Shown here: positions 61,858-64,000 of the stretch, in pieces
Layout of the letters: each line of letters starts with the position of its first letter
Position numbering within the stretch: the first letter of the stretch is position 1
Assembly: GCF_020524905.1 (NCBI RefSeq)
Contig: NZ_JAIVKI010000001.1
Span: 62,001-126,000 of the forward strand
Length of the DNA: 64,000 nt
From: Microbulbifer variabilis
GTDB taxonomy: Bacteria; Pseudomonadota; Gammaproteobacteria; Pseudomonadales; Cellvibrionaceae
Direction of reading: 5' to 3'
Notes under the pieces: generated by a model
Told to the model about the DNA's origin: nothing
What the model saw: only the letters and a program-made list of their open reading frames with translations
Databases searched by the model: none
Position numbers and translations under genes: made by a program

Positions 61858-64000
61858 ATGAGTCTATCCAATAAAAGTAAAAGGGCGCTCAGGCCCACTT
61901 TACTATCTGCTGCCATTGCGGCCTCCATATCCACTTCAGTTGGGATTTACGCGCAGGAGCAGGAAACACTGGAAGAGGTCACGGTAACCGGGATTCGCAC
62001 CAGCGTTTTGGATTCTGTGGAGGCCAAGCGCGCTGCGGATGTTGTGGCCGATGTGGTTGATGCAGGTGCTCTGTCATCTCTTCCCGACCAATCTATTGCC
62101 GACGCCCTGGGCCGCTTGCCCGGCGTTACCACCGTTCGCTCCAACGGACAGTCTTCCCAGTTGAATATCCGTGGTATGAATGGCGACTTCTTACAAACCA
62201 CCCTGAATGGTCGTGAGCAGGCCTCTACCAGTGGCTATACCGAAAGTACTCGCTGGATTTCTTTTGATCAATACCCGGCAGAGTTGATTAATCAAGCTGC
62301 GGTCTACAAGACCCCGAAAGCTTCTCATATCGAAGGTGGTGTTGCGGGCTCTGTCGAACTGAAAACAGCCAATCCTCTCGACGCTGAGAAAGAACATAAT
62401 TTTAATGCCAATGTGCGTATGTCGTTTAACGACGCTGCGGATGAAGTAGGCGCTGATGAATTTGGCCAGCGCGTTACCCTGTCGTACATGGGTAAATTTA
62501 TGGAGGAAAAGGTTGGTGTAGCCTTGGGTTATTCCAATTTGGAGCAGCCTAATAGTTTTATCAAGGCGCGCACTGGGGCTGATGCCCAGATCGGTTATGA
62601 GCAGGACACCGATTATGATGGTGATGGCAGCCCAGATGCATTACCGCGTGCTTTTCAATGGCAGTCAGGTGATGGCACCGATACCCGTAACGGTTACCTG
62701 GCCAGCGTTGTTTTCCAGCCTACCGATAACTTCAAGGCGCAGTTGGATTACTTTAAATCCGATTTTGAACGTGCCGATACTCGCCATGGCATTACGGTAG
62801 GCGGTTTGTCCAATACCGGTAATTACATTCTTTCAGATACCGAAGTAAATGGCGGTGCCGTTTCTAACGGAACAGTTATTATTACTGATCCGAAAACAGT
62901 CTACGATTCCAGCCCTTGGTTTGAAGCTCGCTCTGAAGATCAATCCACCCAGGCAGACAGCGATAGTATTGGCTTGAATCTGGAGTGGAATATTGGCGAT
63001 CGTCACACCCTGGCAGTCGACTATTCCTATAGCAAAGGCACTAAGACACGCAAGGACCAGATTGTGTCCATGCATGCTTACGACCTTACCTACGATGACA
63101 ATGGCAATCTGGAGACCTGGGAAGAAGCGGCTGGGCAGAGCTTTGTTTATTCCCTCAGTGGCGATGGTATTCCTACTGGCGTCTTCTCCGGTGTCGATTT
63201 CACAAGCCTGGATACCATGCGCCTGTCCCGCTATGAAGAGTATCCACACGAGTACACCGATAAAGTCAAAGCCTTCAAAGTCGACTACAAGCTTGATCTG
63301 GAGTGGGGGGCAATTGCCTCTGTTGAGGCTGGCTTTCGGGTTTCTGAGCGCACCTTTGACTCTGAGCGAGGGGCTTTCCTATACGGTAGCCGCGATGGCC
63401 AATTTAATGGCTACTGCGCGGATAACCTGTCCAATAACGACTGCAAACCGCAAAAGCTAAATGGTTACGTTACTGTTGAATCCACCTACGGGTTACCGCA
63501 GTTTGTGGTAAACGATATGGATGCCCTGGCTTCCAGTATTTTTGGTGCTGGTAATTACGAAGGTAAGAAAGTATTTAGCCAGGATTGGACTTTTGTTGAG
63601 TCTGGTGCTGTAACTGAAGAAGTGTTTGCCTATTATTTAATGGCCAATATTAATACTCAACTGGGCAATATCCCGGTAAGCGGTAATCTCGGTGTGCGCA
63701 TTGTTGAGACCGATGTGAAATCCAGCGGTATTCAAAATGTAGGCTCTGGTAATGGTATCGAAATTACTGATGATGTGGGAGTTACTTCAGATAGCTATGA
63801 CTATGTCGAGTACGGTCCCGAGTATACTGATACCCTACCTTCCCTTAATTTGAACTTCGAGATTACCGAGCAGGATTATATTCGCTTTGCCGCCGCTAAA
63901 GTGATGGGACGTCCTCCGGTTGGGCAGTTAAAAGGCGGCGCTGGCTCCTGGAACACCGTGAATAGCGATGGTGCTACTGAATACAACGTTTGGACTAAGG
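61858..64000 (+). CDS. TonB-dependent outer-membrane receptor (3' end beyond the window)
   Basis: A large outer-membrane beta-barrel receptor whose gene runs off the window. About 714 residues are visible of an expected 850-1000. A Sec signal (RPTLLSAAIAASISTSVGIYAQ) is followed by a TonB-box-like ETLEEVTVTGIR. The plug domain has ADALGRLPGVTTVRSNGQSS and QLNIRGMNGDF landmarks. The strand-rich barrel ends at the visible FAAAKVMGRPPVGQL. The start at 61858 has GGGAG at better spacing than the ATG at 61855. Its position directly after glucokinase suggests a glucose-polymer or glucoside ligand, an inference from neighbourhood only. Confidence 0.92.
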   Translation, partial: MSLSNKSKRALRPTLLSAAIAASISTSVGIYAQEQETLEEVTVTGIRTSVLDSVEAKRAADVVADVVDAGALSSLPDQSIADALGRLPGVTTVRSNGQSSQLNIRGMNGDFLQTTLNGREQASTSGYTESTRWISFDQYPAELINQAAVYKTPKASHIEGGVAGSVELKTANPLDAEKEHNFNANVRMSFNDAADEVGADEFGQRVTLSYMGKFMEEKVGVALGYSNLEQPNSFIKARTGADAQIGYEQDTDYDGDGSPDALPRAFQWQSGDGTDTRNGYLASVVFQPTDNFKAQLDYFKSDFERADTRHGITVGGLSNTGNYILSDTEVNGGAVSNGTVIITDPKTVYDSSPWFEARSEDQSTQADSDSIGLNLEWNIGDRHTLAVDYSYSKGTKTRKDQIVSMHAYDLTYDDNGNLETWEEAAGQSFVYSLSGDGIPTGVFSGVDFTSLDTMRLSRYEEYPHEYTDKVKAFKVDYKLDLEWGAIASVEAGFRVSERTFDSERGAFLYGSRDGQFNGYCADNLSNNDCKPQKLNGYVTVESTYGLPQFVVNDMDALASSIFGAGNYEGKKVFSQDWTFVESGAVTEEVFAYYLMANINTQLGNIPVSGNLGVRIVETDVKSSGIQNVGSGNGIEITDDVGVTSDSYDYVEYGPEYTDTLPSLNLNFEITEQDYIRFAAAKVMGRPPVGQLKGGAGSWNTVNSDGATEYNVWTK

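Noticed and set aside
61790..61858. A 22-residue upstream open frame before the TonB-receptor
   Set aside because: Its SD-like sequence abuts the ATG with no spacing, so translation is unlikely.
1..64000. CRISPR arrays, rRNA, tRNA and IS elements
   Set aside because: No regularly spaced repeats, rRNA-like or cloverleaf segments, or transposase-like frames with terminal inverted repeats were noticed on reading. tRNAscan-type and IS searches could not be run.

Overview
The window is chromosomal DNA of a Gram-negative gammaproteobacterium. The evidence is LPS genes (waaA, a WaaL-like ligase), an outer-membrane TolC, TonB with a TonB-dependent receptor, an MCE lipid-transport system, and two conserved gammaproteobacterial strings: glnE-ilvE beside LPS-core genes, and nudF-yqiB-cpdA-yqiA-parE. 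The style of the TonB receptor, the secreted FG-GAP/PKD protein and the neighbourhood recall marine Cellvibrionales such as Microbulbifer. That genus guess is inference, not shown. No rRNA, tRNA, CRISPR array or insertion sequence was seen.

Layout. 1-1.5 kb: end of a TPR protein and a TonB-type energy transducer. 1.5-7 kb (minus strand): ilvD, then a DMT exporter-argE-argA run (branched-chain amino acid and arginine synthesis). 7.1-11 kb (minus): a pyruvate decarboxylase and a phosphate transporter with its PhoU-like partner. 11.1-16.9 kb (plus): an orphan GspE/PilB-type ATPase, glnE and ilvE. 17-25.8 kb: an envelope/LPS block with O-antigen ligase, UDP-glucose dehydrogenase, an ELM1-type putative glycosyltransferase, a YrbL-like protein, a GT4 glycosyltransferase, waaA and a TolC-type porin. 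26.1-30.4 kb: two half-size PqiA/LetA proteins, a six-MCE-domain PqiB/LetB-type protein and a DUF4136 lipoprotein. 30.6-32.8 kb (minus): two more glycosyltransferases. 32.9-38.8 kb: nudF-yqiB-cpdA-(extra lipoprotein)-yqiA-parE.

After parE the sequence becomes visibly AT-richer (38.8-42.5 kb) and the genes are mostly unfamiliar. A tightly coupled nucleotidyltransferase / unknown / DEDDh-exonuclease cassette is followed by palindrome-rich DNA with a gene remnant, then a secreted phospholipase-A2-like protein between two integral membrane proteins. This is the best place to look for an undescribed system. 42.5-46.8 kb returns to metabolism: a LysR regulator divergent from an SDR, then mmsB and mmsA for valine breakdown. 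47-60.2 kb mixes secreted or lipid-anchored proteins of unknown role with ordinary genes (GNAT, RhlE-type helicase with a long structured leader, M20 amidohydrolase, cupin, DUF1272). It holds at least one decayed gene (56.4-56.7 kb) and a secreted beta-propeller-like gene broken by a perfect 224-bp tandem duplication (58297-58744). 60.5-64 kb: glucokinase followed by a large TonB-dependent receptor running off the window end, which suggests a glucan or glucoside uptake locus.

Three units are clearly co-expressed: the pit pair, the split-LetA/LetB run, and the NTase-exonuclease cassette. Their spacing is short or their stops and starts overlap. Strong bidirectional terminators separate several convergent pairs (1.5, 24.2, 30.6 and 54.85 kb).
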